Positions 35,471-44,012 of a DNA stretch of 64,000 bases are shown here, piece after piece; positions within the stretch are counted from its first letter, which is position 1, and every line of letters begins with the position of its first letter. Under the pieces are notes generated by a model. It saw only the letters and a list, made by a program, of their open reading frames with translations. It was not told the DNA's origin and made no database searches. The DNA lies in assembly GCA_963839175.1 (NCBI GenBank), contig CAWIUB010000010.1, forward strand, positions 62,001-126,000. The letters are read 5' to 3'. The position numbers and the translations under genes are program-made. The stretch comes from CAWIUB01 sp963839175 (GTDB taxonomy: Bacteria > Actinomycetota > Actinomycetes > Mycobacteriales > Jatrophihabitantaceae).

Positions 35471-35565
35471 CGGGGAAGAGACGCACCGGCAGGCGCCGTG
35501 TGACCAATGTCTGACCAGTCGGGTCCGGGAATGCTCTTGCAAGTGGCTACAGCCCAGCACTTCTC

Positions 35566-35612
35566 GGCTCCCCCGGCGGGACTCGAACCTGCAACCTGCC
35601 GATTAACAGTCG
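35566..35612. repeat. attL: 47-bp copy of the tRNA-Asn 3' part
   Basis: This sequence is identical over 47 bp to 52438-52484, which contains the 3' end, T-arm and anticodon-arm part of tRNA-Asn. It marks the left boundary of the integrative element. The remaining 5' part of the tRNA is not present here. Confidence 0.9.
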
Positions 35613-35968
35613 CAGCACGTACGTGCTCAGGGGTAGTCAGGAGTGGTCAGAGGTCCCGGAATTGCTGGGATCTGAGCCCGCGATCTGGTCAGTGATAGTC
35701 GCTGGTAGTCGGCCCTCTGTGCCACTGGCCGTGCCACTGGGGAGATCAACTCGTGCCGTAAGGAGATGAGCTGGTCCAGCTTGGGATGCGACTCGGAAGA
35801 GCTGGAGCGGCCAGCTGCCGACGCTCGGCAACTGAGACGTCAGAAGCGCGGTCCTCAAGACCGTTGGCCATGCTTCTTGGCGGATCGGCCCAGAAGCATC
35901 GACCAGCCAGTGTTAACTCGCGAGCAAGTCGCGGCCGATGCGCGTCGGATCGAAGGCAACAAACGCAG

Positions 35969-36026
35969 CATGGAAAACCGCTAGGGCGCGGAAGTGTCCT
36001 CGTGGGTTCGAATCCCACGCCCTCCG
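35969..36026 (+). other. 3' half of a tRNA-Ser(GGA), att-site-like remnant
   Basis: The sequence contains an anticodon-loop part (TGGAAAA), anticodon-stem 3' strand, a long variable arm, a perfect T-arm (GTGGG TTCGAAT CCCAC) and the acceptor 3' strand GCCCTCC plus discriminator G. The 5' half (acceptor GGAGGGC and D-arm) is absent nearby. Such 3' halves are usually left by integration into a tRNA gene. Confidence 0.65.
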
Positions 36027-36206
36027 CTTCGCGACGGGGGAAGTCCTGGCCGCGCTAGGAGAATCGGTGCTCGAACGGTTTCCGTGACCGCGGCTCAGTA
36101 CGGCTCACTGAGACTCACGCTGTCCACTTCGGGTCAACTGTCTACGGGCCATTACCGGGCCAGCTTGGTAGGGTGCCGCCCTGGCCGGGCACGCGGGAGC
36201 GACAAA

Positions 36207-36710
36207 ATGTCAGGGGGTCAGATGGCGAGCGGTCAGCCGTCTGTGCAGAAGCGCCGGATCGCATGGTTACCCCGCATGTCCTTTGCCCGAATGGCCGGTA
36301 TTGGTCTTGTCGCGCTCAGCCTCGGCCTGACAGTCCTGATCGCGTTCATGGGAACCGCGAAGAAGCCTGCCTCACGGTCACAGACTGTGTTGCTGGCAGT
36401 CGTGGCCGGTTTCTTGCAGATTGGTGGCGCCGTTGCGTTTAGTCGTGAGGGACGGGCGGATCCGAGTCATGCACGTAGCGCGGTGCGCCAGCTGTACGCC
36501 AATGCAAGCTTTGTGGTAGCCGCACGAGAACTAGCTGAGCGTTATGAAGCGCGGAAGGCCGGGCCAGAGGAGTTACGTGCCGCCATGGGCAAACTGAGTG
36601 TCGTTCTGAGCGTGGCGGAGGAGGGCTTTGTACAAGCGGTGGATGACTGGCGGGAGGTACACCCGATTGTGCTTGAGGACATCACCCCGAAGGGGGCCGG
36701 GCGTCCATGA
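36207..36710 (+). CDS. Two-TM membrane protein, first of a pair
   Basis: A 167-residue protein from an ATG at 36207 with GGAG seven bases upstream. Two hydrophobic segments (IGLVALSLGLTVLIAFMG and TVLLAVVAGFLQIGGAVAF) are followed by a helical cytoplasmic part with VRQLYANASFVVAARELAER. The domain composition resembles unnamed membrane proteins carried by mobile elements. It overlaps the next gene by four bases (ATGA), so the two products probably work together. Function unknown. Confidence 0.7.
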   Translation: MSGGQMASGQPSVQKRRIAWLPRMSFARMAGIGLVALSLGLTVLIAFMGTAKKPASRSQTVLLAVVAGFLQIGGAVAFSREGRADPSHARSAVRQLYANASFVVAARELAERYEARKAGPEELRAAMGKLSVVLSVAEEGFVQAVDDWREVHPIVLEDITPKGAGRP

Positions 36711-37144
36711 CCGGGGATGAGCAGTCCCCGATCGAGGCGAGCGTTGCCCGCGTGCTCAACGAGCGGGAGCTAGTGCTCAATAAGGGAGTGCGGGATGGCG
36801 TGCGCCTTGGGATGCGTTTCGCGATTCTCAACCGAAACGCCGTCGATATCAGGGACCCGGTGACGCATGAGATTCTTGGCTCCGTGCCAGTGGCAAAGAC
36901 CATCGTAAAGATCGTTCTCACTGAGGACCGCCTGGCCATCGGGCGAACGTTTCGCACGATCAAGGGCCGGACTGGCGCGTTCACCATTGCAACCAGCTTG
37001 GCCGGGGAGCCCAGTCGAGCTGAGACCCTGCGTAGCGGCGAGAAGACTGTCCTCGAAGAGTTGAGTGAAGAAGAGTCCGCGATCAAGACAGGTGATCCCG
37101 CGATCCAGGCATTCGGAGACGAGTACACCGTGCCGGAACTCTGA
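36707..37144 (+). CDS. FlgT_C-like beta-domain protein, second of a pair
   Basis: A 145-residue soluble protein. ARVLNERELVLNKGVRDGV, LGMRFAIL, IRDPVTHEILGSVPV and VKIVLTEDRLAIGRTF follow the pattern of the FlgT C-terminal beta domain (a Gly-x-Gly turn, then 'DP-T-E-LG', then a final strand). That domain is known from flagellar proteins, but no flagellar genes are near, so here it must serve something else. The C-terminal third is acidic. Coupled to the upstream membrane protein. Confidence 0.6.
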   Translation: MTGDEQSPIEASVARVLNERELVLNKGVRDGVRLGMRFAILNRNAVDIRDPVTHEILGSVPVAKTIVKIVLTEDRLAIGRTFRTIKGRTGAFTIATSLAGEPSRAETLRSGEKTVLEELSEEESAIKTGDPAIQAFGDEYTVPEL

Positions 37145-37252
37145 GCGAAGTACCGCTCATTGGTCCAGACGAATGTCTCCGCGCTCTTGTAGCGCGCGAA
37201 GCTCTGCGACGCTGCTCATGCGGTAGCCGGCCGTCCGGCCTGACCCCGGTCT

Positions 37253-37492
37253 TCAGCGCCGCTGGGTGATCTCGGCTGCCCGTCGCCGCATGTCCTCGTC
37301 GGCGTGCGGCTGGCAGTGCTTGGCGCCGTGGCTGCGCGGTGGCGCGTTGCACCCGTCGCGCTGGTAAGTACGGGGCTTGCGCCGGGACTCGTCGACACAT
37401 GGCCGTGAGCAGTAGAGCTGGCGGGGATGCGTGGGGTGGAAATTCCGCTCGCAGATCAGGCAGACGGCCCGCGCGCCGGCCGCGACGCTCAT
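37253..37492 (-). CDS. Small Cys-rich (zinc-ribbon) protein
   Basis: About 79 residues from ATG 37492. CLICERNF and YCSRPCVDE form a C-x2-C ... C-x3-C site, followed by a second cluster CNAPPRSHGAKHCQPH. It looks like a small zinc-finger protein of the kind found in phages and mobile elements. An ATG at 37618 in the same frame gives a 121-residue version. It is transcribed against its neighbours. Confidence 0.5.
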   Translation of the reverse strand: MSVAAGARAVCLICERNFHPTHPRQLYCSRPCVDESRRKPRTYQRDGCNAPPRSHGAKHCQPHADEDMRRRAAEITQRR

Positions 37493-37861
37493 CCGATCCG
37501 ATCTCCGTCCGCTCGGTGGGTGGCGGGCCACGCCCGATCTTCGGGCCGGGTCCAAGTAGCCCAGGGACCGAACGCGGCCCGCCATGTCGACGGGCGACGC
37601 GCACTCGACCTCCGACACGCCCGAGCCTATCGTGAATCGACTCTGTGTAAGGGAAAGCTCGATCGCTAGCGTGAAGCGTTCACGGACGCCCGCGGACGCC
37701 CAGAGAGCGTGCTAGGCTCCGAGGTCTGGGTAGTGTGCCCCGGATAAACCCCGCGAAAGTGGCAGGACGTGGCGGTGGAGATCCGGCGCCGCCTGGCGCT
37801 ACGAGTCGCGGTCGTCCGAGCGGACTTCAGCTCGGGGTTTCCGTATGCTCAGGAGCGCTCC

Positions 37862-38173
37862 GTGCCCGCCAAGGCCATCACACACCCTCAGCTGTCGCCA
37901 GAACAGCTCGCTGCCCTCGCGGCCACCCTCGCAGCCGCGCTCGCGCCCCCGCCCGAGCCCGAGTCGAAGTACGAGCCAGAGCCCAGGCCGAGGTTCGAGC
38001 CCGAGAAGTACCTGTCCCCGCATGGGGCGGCTGCCTACCTGGACGTGGGCATCTCGACCGTCTATCGCCGGATGCAGGAGGGCATGATCCCGTACACCCG
38101 GCTCGGCAAGCGCGCTATCCGGATCAAGCGCAGCGACCTGGACGCGCTGGCTGACAGGCAGGAGTCCGCCTAG
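37862..38173 (+). CDS. Excisionase/AlpA-like HTH protein
   Basis: A 103-residue protein with a Pro/Glu-rich N-terminal linker and a C-terminal MerR-type HTH: YLSPHGAAAYLDVGISTVYR, RMQEGMIPYTRLGKR, AIRIKRSDLDALA. This is the helix-turn-helix of excisionases and AlpA-like activators, which trigger excision and replication in satellites. The GTG at 37862 has AGGAG six bases upstream. Its position just before the replication genes supports an activator or excisionase role. Confidence 0.8.
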   Translation: MPAKAITHPQLSPEQLAALAATLAAALAPPPEPESKYEPEPRPRFEPEKYLSPHGAAAYLDVGISTVYRRMQEGMIPYTRLGKRAIRIKRSDLDALADRQESA

Positions 38174-38180
38174 ATCCACC

Positions 38181-38218
38181 GCTCGACCAGCATCACCACG
38201 CTCGACCAGCATCACCAC
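38181..38218 (+). repeat. Tandem duplication, 2 x 19 bp
   Basis: GCTCGACCAGCATCACCAC occurs twice in direct tandem just after the HTH gene. It could be a pair of protein-binding sites or a simple slippage duplication. Confidence 0.7.
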
Positions 38219-38220
38219 AC

Positions 38221-38253
38221 GCGCCCTGGAGAAGATCGACCTCTCCAGGGCGC
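38221..38253. terminator. Perfect 12-bp stem hairpin between HTH gene and replication genes
   Basis: GCGCCCTGGAGA pairs perfectly with TCTCCAGGGCGC around a 9-base loop. There is no following T-run. It may attenuate or terminate transcription between the HTH gene and the primase operon. Confidence 0.6.
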
Positions 38254-38320
38254 TGTGCCGTTTCGAGACGCTGAACGCCCGCCGCTGCGGGGCGACGGGC
38301 AACAGCACTACCAACTGAAT

Positions 38321-38629
38321 GTGTCCCCTCCGACCAAAGACAGGACGGTCGTCACGGTACCGCAGAACCCGCCCGACGAACTGCTCACTCGTCGGCTGGC
38401 CCGCGAGGTCGAGGTCGAGCGCGAGCGGCGCAGCGACGCCGACTTCCACCGCTTCATTGCCGCCTGCCATGCCTACCGCTCGGCCGCGCGGACCTTTCAA
38501 GCCGAGCACCGCCGAGCCCTTCGGGCCGGCGTGCTCGGGCCGGTGAGGGCCGACCGCGAGGTCAGCGACTACGAATTTTACGCCCGCGAGTGGACGCCAT
38601 CCTATCCGGGCGAGACAGGCGCGTCATGA
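38321..38629 (+). CDS. Hypothetical protein upstream of the primase
   Basis: About 102 residues, mostly charged helix (LLTRRLAREVEVERERRSDA) and then YRSAARTFQAEHRRALRAG. The start is uncertain: GTG 38321 or GTG 38255. It overlaps the primase gene by four bases (ATGA), so it is part of the replication operon. No family recognised. Confidence 0.55.
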   Translation: MSPPTKDRTVVTVPQNPPDELLTRRLAREVEVERERRSDADFHRFIAACHAYRSAARTFQAEHRRALRAGVLGPVRADREVSDYEFYAREWTPSYPGETGAS

Positions 38630-39148
38630 GCCGGCGGAGTCATGACGGGTACAACTGGGCCGAGCACTACCGCTGGAAGCGGATCAAGAAGCTCAACGGC
38701 GCCGAGCACCTCGGCTTCAGGGAGTGGTTCTATGAGACTTCGGAGGACGGCGCTCCGCCGATCATCATGGAGGCGCCCACGCCGCTACGTCGCCGCATCC
38801 GCACGTACCGCTACCGCGACGAGCACGGCGCCGAGCTGTTCACGAAAGTACGGTTCGCACTGACCTGGCCGATCGGGTACGTCTGCGAGCCGGTCTGGCG
38901 CCAGGTCTACCCCGGTGACCGGCTGCCTGCGGGGCAGCAACTACAGCGCTGGCCGGAGCGGCTGATCGGCACCCAGCGAACCAAGGACTTCCGCTACCAG
39001 TCGATCTCGGAGGCGTCGGGCTACCGCGTGTGGCGCAAGCCGAGGGGCGCCGATGCGATCCTCTACCGGCTACCGGGGTTGCTCGCGGCGATCGAGGCCG
39101 GCGAGACCGTCTACTGGGCCGAGGGTGAAAAAGATGCCGACGCGCTAG

Positions 39149-41162
39149 GTGGCTGGTGTTTTTCGTCGCGTGGCGGTGCCGCGTCTTGTTGATCATCTCT
39201 GGGAGCATGTGCCTATGCCGCAGGGACGTGGTTGCCGGGGTGAGTCGTGACGTTGGGGCTGGCGCCGAGGCAGGCTGATTTGTTCCGGTCCACGGCCGGG
39301 TTCTGTGACGGCCGGGTCGGACCGGAGTCGATCTACGGGCTGCTGCACCGGGAGTGTCACCGGCTGTTCCCCGATGAGATGTTCGCCGACCTGTTCACCG
39401 ATGTGGGCCGACGCAGCGTGCCGCCTCAGATCGTGGCGGTGGTGATGGTGTTGCAACGCATCGAGGGCTGCAGCGACCGGGAGGCGGCCGACCGGTTCTG
39501 CTTCGACGCGCGGTGGAAGTACGCGGCGGGCGGGCTGGATTTCGACTACCCGGGGTTCGTGCACACAGTGCTGGTGGACATGCGCGCCCGGCTGGCCGCC
39601 TCGGCCGCGCCGGACCGGATCTTCGACATGGTGCTCGAGGTGGCCAAGGCGGCCGGGCTGGTGGGCCGGCGGCGGGTGCTGGACTCCACAGCGTTGTATG
39701 ACGCGGTCGCCACGATGGACACCGTCACCCTGGTCCGCTCGGCGATCCGGGGGCTGCTCAAAGCCGCAGACAGCGAGCTGGCCGGCGAGCTCCGGGCGGT
39801 GCTGGGGCGTGATGACGACTACGTCGCTGCGGGCAAGCCGGTGTGTGACTACGACGACCCGGACGCGCGGGCCGAGCTGGTCGACGCGCTGGCCCGCGAC
39901 GGCATGGCGCTGCTGGCGGTGCTGGACGGCAGAGAACTCACCGACGCGGTGGCCCAGGCCGCGGCGTTGCTGGCCACCGTGCTCGGCCAAGACCTCGACC
40001 GCGACGAGGCCGGGGTGTTCCGGATCGCCCGGCGGGTCGCCAAAGACCGGGTGATCTCCACCGTGGATCCCGAGACCCGGCACGGGCACAAGACCGCGGC
40101 GCGCGGTTTCGACGGCTACAAGGGGCATGTCGGCATCGACCCCGACACCGAGATCATCACCGCCACCACGGTGAGCGCCGGTAACGCCGGGGACGCCAGC
40201 GTCGCCGAAGACCTCATCGCAGACCTGCTCGACGAGCACGACACCGACCACGACACCGACACCGGCGAGGCCACCGACACCGGCACCGGCACCGATGGGG
40301 TTGCTGACGAGGTCGTCGAGGCATCCGATACCGCCGGCGAGGCCGCGCCGGGCAGCGACTCTGGGCAGGCCGGTGATGCCGGTAGCGACGCCGGCTCGGA
40401 TCAGGCCAGTGTCTACGGCGATAACGCCTACGGCACCGGACAGTTCCACGACCGGCTGGACCAAGCCGGGATCGAGTCCAAGTGCAAGACCCAGCAGCCG
40501 GTCGCCGCGGGCGGGTTGTTCAGCAAGGACCGCTTCGACATCGACCTCGAACAGGACAGCGTGACCTGTCCCGCCGGGAACACCGCGCCGATCCGCCGCG
40601 GTGCCGACGGGGCCGGCACCGCCAGCTTCGGCCAGGCCTGCACCGGCTGCCCGCTGCGCGAGCAGTGCACCAAGGCCGCTGGCGGGCGCAGCATCGGCAT
40701 CGGCCCGTATGAGCAGCAACTCGCCCACGCACGGCACCGGCAGCGTGACCCGGACTGGGTCGCCGACTACCGCGCCACCCGACCCAAAGTGGAACGCAAG
40801 ATCGGGCACCTGATGCGCCGCCACCACGGCGGCAGGCGCGCCCGGGTCCGCGGACAGACCAAGGTCGCCGCCGACTTCGCCCTGCTCGCCGCCGCCGTCA
40901 ACCTCGCACGCCTGGCCGCGCTCGCCGTGGCCGGCACGCCGAACCAAGGATGGGCCACAGCGGCCGGATAGGCCGATCCAGGCAGCACAACGCCGTACCC
41001 GGCAGCCACAAGCGGCCGCCACCACCTCACCGCCACCGCAAATCGCTCACAGCAGCACCGATCGCAGGTCGCGCTCAACTCGACCCAGGCGCCGCGACAC
41101 CGGCCCACCGGCACTCCGCCGTCAGCGGTCACCCCCTCAGGCAGCCGTTCGACACCAGCCAC
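39149..41162 (+). mobile_element. IS1182-family insertion sequence, 2014 bp
   Basis: 11-bp terminal inverted repeats (GTGGCTGGTGT at 39149-39159, ACACCAGCCAC at 41152-41162) are flanked on both sides by the 4-bp direct repeat CTAG. It contains one transposase gene. CTAG targeting is typical of members of this family. The insertion looks recent: the flanking reading frames are still in register. Confidence 0.9.
39247..40971 (+). CDS. IS1182-family transposase
   Basis: A 574-residue DDE transposase. The N-terminal DUF772 domain (VVMVLQRIEGCSDREAADR, RWKYAAG) and the DDE domain are visible: VLDSTALYDAV (first Asp), GFDGYKGHVGID and TVSAGNAGDASVAEDL (second region) and VYGDNAYGTGQFHDRL (second Asp). 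A third acid is likely in the C-terminal KVERKIGHLMRRH region. A 60-residue acidic low-complexity insertion rich in Asp, Thr and Gly (about 335-400) interrupts the catalytic domain. Starts at GTG 39247. Confidence 0.92.
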   Translation: MTLGLAPRQADLFRSTAGFCDGRVGPESIYGLLHRECHRLFPDEMFADLFTDVGRRSVPPQIVAVVMVLQRIEGCSDREAADRFCFDARWKYAAGGLDFDYPGFVHTVLVDMRARLAASAAPDRIFDMVLEVAKAAGLVGRRRVLDSTALYDAVATMDTVTLVRSAIRGLLKAADSELAGELRAVLGRDDDYVAAGKPVCDYDDPDARAELVDALARDGMALLAVLDGRELTDAVAQAAALLATVLGQDLDRDEAGVFRIARRVAKDRVISTVDPETRHGHKTAARGFDGYKGHVGIDPDTEIITATTVSAGNAGDASVAEDLIADLLDEHDTDHDTDTGEATDTGTGTDGVADEVVEASDTAGEAAPGSDSGQAGDAGSDAGSDQASVYGDNAYGTGQFHDRLDQAGIESKCKTQQPVAAGGLFSKDRFDIDLEQDSVTCPAGNTAPIRRGADGAGTASFGQACTGCPLREQCTKAAGGRSIGIGPYEQQLAHARHRQRDPDWVADYRATRPKVERKIGHLMRRHHGGRRARVRGQTKVAADFALLAAAVNLARLAALAVAGTPNQGWATAAG

Positions 41163-41554
41163 CTAGTCCGCCTCGGCTACGCAGCCACCTCACACCATCA
41201 GGGCGCGAGCAAGGCCACCGCCGAACAGGCCGCTTGGCTGGCCGGTGCGCGACGCGTGGTGATCTGCGCGGACCTGGACGACGCAGGCTTCCTGTGCGCG
41301 TTGCGCCGTTACGAACTAGTCGGCGAAGTCGTCGGACCGCGGCGAGTATCCGTCGTCTGCGCCCGTGGCGAAGGTTCGAACGATGTCAGCGACCACCTCA
41401 CCGCGGGCTTCACCGTCGAGCAACTGGAGCGGGTGCCGATCCCGCTACTGCGGCGGATATCCAAGTCTGTCACGCCGGCCAAGGTTCGCGCCGATGGCTA
41501 CTCGTGGACGGGCCCTGATCAGTTCGTGGATCTCCTCGGAAGGAACGATCGACC

Positions 41555-43090
41555 GTGACCGACAAAGAACCGCACAGCAACGTCGCTCGACTCGACGCGG
41601 AGCAGCGGGAGAAGATCGCAGCAGCCAAGGCAGCGAAGTCTGGCAGCATCACTGAGTTCAGCGACTCCGGCTTGGTCGACAAGGTGGCCACCGAGCTGTT
41701 CGCCGGCCGCTTCGTCTGGGTCGATCGGATCGGCTACCGCTCCTGGGGTGGCACCCGTTGGGAGCTGTCCTCCGACGTCGCCGCTGTCGAAGAGATTCGC
41801 ACCTTCTTTCGCGGCTGGATGGCTCGCGAGGCGGCCTCCCGCACTGCCTCACCCGAGCGGCTGATCGAGATAGCCAAGCTCCAGTTCGCCTACAAGATCA
41901 ATCCTGTCGCGTCACTGGTCCGCGGTGCGGTGCTGCGCCAGGCCGTGGACTTCGACCGTCACCCAAATCTGCTGAACATGCCGAGCGGCCCGATCGACTT
42001 GCGAACCGAGGAGCTGTTCGACCCGGACCCCGATCTGCTGCTGACCAAGTGCACTGCGGTCGACTACGTGCCCGGCTACACCCATCCCGACTGGACGAAG
42101 GCCAAGGCCGCGCTGCCCCCGAAGGTCTGCACGTATTTGCTCGACAGATTCGGTCAGGCGATCACCGGCCACACTCCGCCGGACGACAAGCTGCCCGTCT
42201 TGCAAGGCGACGGGGAAAACGGAAAGTCCACGTTGTTGGCCGGCATCGCCGCGGCGCTAGGCGACTACGCTGCGCTGATGCCGAAAAAGCTGCTGCTCGG
42301 CGAAGGGCAGAAACACCCTACCGAGAAAATGCCGCTGCTCGGCGTGCGCTTCGCTTTCCTGGAGGAGCCGTCCGAGTTGCACGTGCTCGACATCGGGCAG
42401 CTGAAGGAAGTGCTCTCCCCGGTCATCACCGCTCGCTACACGCACAAGGACAACATCACTTTCGACAGCTCGCACACGCTGTTCCTGTCCAGCAATTACG
42501 AGCCTACCGTCGTCGAAACCGACCACGGCACGTGGCGACGGCTGGAGCTGATCCGGTTTCCGTACACGTTCGTGAAACGCCGCGCCGATGTTGTCGAGGA
42601 TTCCGACCGGCTTGGCGATCCCGGTTTGCGGGATCGCGTCAAGCGCGACCCGGACGTCCATCGAGCGATCCTCGCCGATCTCGTCCCCCGTGCCCGGCGC
42701 TGGTACGAGCATGACAAGCGGATGCCCGCTCCACCGCAGCGCGTGCTCGACGACACCGCGGCGTGGCGAGGCCGGCAGGACTCGGCGGGTGGCTTCGTCG
42801 CCGAGCGACTGATCGACGATCCTGGCTGGCACGTGATGTCCACGGACCTGCTCGCTGAACTCAACATCTGGCTGGAGGCGCACGGGCAGCACACGTGGAC
42901 CGACAGGACCATGGCTAGCCGGCTGACGGGCAATCGCGGGCTACCGGTCCGGATGGAGAAGCGCGCTGTGCATCGCGAGTCGGACTCCCACGGTGCACTG
43001 GACCGACCCGGCAAGGCATACGGGGAGGTACCGAACACCTATCAAGCCTGGGTCGGAGTGCGCTTCAGGGATGCCGAAGATGATCAGTGA
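41555..43090 (+). CDS. D5/P4-type SF3 helicase
   Basis: A 511-residue replicative helicase of the phage/plasmid primase (P4) family. The N-terminal D5_N-like region (VDKVATELFAGRFVWVD, then NLLNMPSGPIDLRT) is followed by the SF3 ATPase: Walker A GDGENGKST (218-226), Walker B region RFAFLEEPSE, sensor TLFLSSNYEP and arginine finger TWRRLELIRFPYTF. It unwinds the element's origin. The GTG start overlaps the primase stop (GTGA). The gene ends at the first base of the large inverted repeat. Confidence 0.9.
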   Translation: MTDKEPHSNVARLDAEQREKIAAAKAAKSGSITEFSDSGLVDKVATELFAGRFVWVDRIGYRSWGGTRWELSSDVAAVEEIRTFFRGWMAREAASRTASPERLIEIAKLQFAYKINPVASLVRGAVLRQAVDFDRHPNLLNMPSGPIDLRTEELFDPDPDLLLTKCTAVDYVPGYTHPDWTKAKAALPPKVCTYLLDRFGQAITGHTPPDDKLPVLQGDGENGKSTLLAGIAAALGDYAALMPKKLLLGEGQKHPTEKMPLLGVRFAFLEEPSELHVLDIGQLKEVLSPVITARYTHKDNITFDSSHTLFLSSNYEPTVVETDHGTWRRLELIRFPYTFVKRRADVVEDSDRLGDPGLRDRVKRDPDVHRAILADLVPRARRWYEHDKRMPAPPQRVLDDTAAWRGRQDSAGGFVAERLIDDPGWHVMSTDLLAELNIWLEAHGQHTWTDRTMASRLTGNRGLPVRMEKRAVHRESDSHGALDRPGKAYGEVPNTYQAWVGVRFRDAEDDQ

Positions 43091-43193
43091 AGATCATCCT
43101 GATTAGATGGATCAGCAGTTTTGTAAACTCGCTCGTCGGCCCCTATATAGGGGAGTTTACTTTTTCGCTGATCCATCTAATCAGGATGATCTT
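43090..43193. repeat. Nested inverted repeats, probable replication origin
   Basis: Perfect 27-bp arms (43090-43116 and 43167-43193) enclose 50 bases. Inside lie GTAAACTC/GAGTTTAC arms (43123-43130, 43153-43160) and a 14-bp palindrome CCCCTATATAGGGG (43140-43153). It starts at the helicase stop codon. The central region is AT-richer than the surroundings. The structure fits a replication origin or a very strong regulatory/terminator hairpin. Confidence 0.8.
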
Positions 43194-43289
43194 GGCAAGA
43201 TCAATTCGGGGTTCCCTGCCGACAGGTTTCCTGTCACAGCCTATCTAGGTTCCTGCCCCTGGACGGATGACCGTGGCACCCTAGGTGAC

Positions 43290-43769
43290 ATGCCAAACGT
43301 GGGCGGACGACCGCGGGTGCTGACCGCGGACCAGATCGAGCAGGCGACCATGCTGCGAACCGTGCTCGGTCTGTCGATTGCTGCCATCGCCGAGGAGGTC
43401 GGCGTCAACCGAGAAACCTTACGCGAGCAGTTCGTGCGAGATGGCGTGCAACCTCCGCCTACGCCACCGAAGAGCGACGCTCCGCCCGCCACGCCTACTT
43501 TCACACCCGCGCCGTTCGACGATGCACCGGTCGACGACGCCGGCTTCCCTGCGACGATCACAGAGGCGTTCGGCTCGGACCCTCGCCCTCTGCCGCGCGT
43601 CGCCGACCTGAAGGATGGCTGGGCGACCGACCTGGCCGTGGCCGAAGTGCTCGGGACTCGTAGTGACAACCCCCGTCTCGTCCGGCAGATGACCGAGGCC
43701 GATCACCGTAAGTTCGACTCGCTGGTCGACGAGGCGTATCCGTCGAACCGACGAGACCTGAACGGTTGA
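43290..43769 (+). CDS. HTH DNA-binding protein
   Basis: A 159-residue protein starting at ATG 43290 with AGGTGA upstream. The N-terminal recombinase-type HTH is clear (GGRPRVLTADQIEQATML, LGLSIAAIAEEVGVNRETL). A Pro-rich linker and a short C-terminal domain with WATDLAVAEVLGTRSDNPRL follow. No catalytic recombinase motif is present. It may bind the neighbouring palindrome as a replication or control protein; that is inference. Confidence 0.7.
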   Translation: MPNVGGRPRVLTADQIEQATMLRTVLGLSIAAIAEEVGVNRETLREQFVRDGVQPPPTPPKSDAPPATPTFTPAPFDDAPVDDAGFPATITEAFGSDPRPLPRVADLKDGWATDLAVAEVLGTRSDNPRLVRQMTEADHRKFDSLVDEAYPSNRRDLNG

Positions 43770-43787
43770 CACCCGATAATCGATCGG

Positions 43788-44000
43788 ATGGCCGGCGCTG
43801 TGCAAGCCCCGCGCCGCAAGGCTCGCAGGCACCGCCGCGCCGCGAGTGGCACGGCGAACGGCACGACCGCGCCCGAACACCGCGTCGGATGCCGGCGCTG
43901 CGCATGGTCGGCCGGTCGCCGCTCGACGCATTTGGCCGAGACCGACCGCGCCGCGCACGAACTCGACCACAGCGCCAGTACGCTTGCCAGGAAACGCTGA
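43788..44000 (+). CDS. Small single-zinc-finger protein
   Basis: A 70-residue basic protein with CRRCAWSAGRR followed by THLAETDRAAHELDH: a C-x2-C and H-x-H spacing that could bind one zinc. Arg-rich N-terminus. No clear ribosome-binding site; another frame (43766-44062) overlaps it. Moderate confidence. Confidence 0.45.
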   Translation: MAGAVQAPRRKARRHRRAASGTANGTTAPEHRVGCRRCAWSAGRRSTHLAETDRAAHELDHSASTLARKR

Positions 44001-44012
44001 AGAGGAGATCAC

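Larger units (their letters stand above)
38626..41558 (+). pseudogene. Toprim-type primase gene split by the IS element
   Basis: The two parts are 38626-39148 and 41167-41558. Joined at the single CTAG they restore one frame of 304 residues that runs ...EKDADAL then VRLGYAATSHH. The left part has an N-terminal domain (NWAEHYRWKRIKKLNGAEHL) and begins Toprim (VYWAEGEKDADAL, acidic motif). The right part continues Toprim with VVICADLDDAGFLCALRRYE (the DxD motif). The protein would make primers with the D5 helicase that follows. As it stands the enzyme is cut within its catalytic domain. Confidence 0.85.

Noticed and set aside
35793..35890. A possible selenocysteine-tRNA-like fold starting GGAAGAGC
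   Set aside because: The 5' and 3' acceptor strands do not pair and the anticodon loop is wrong (no U33); only the separate tRNA-Ser 3' half downstream is convincing.
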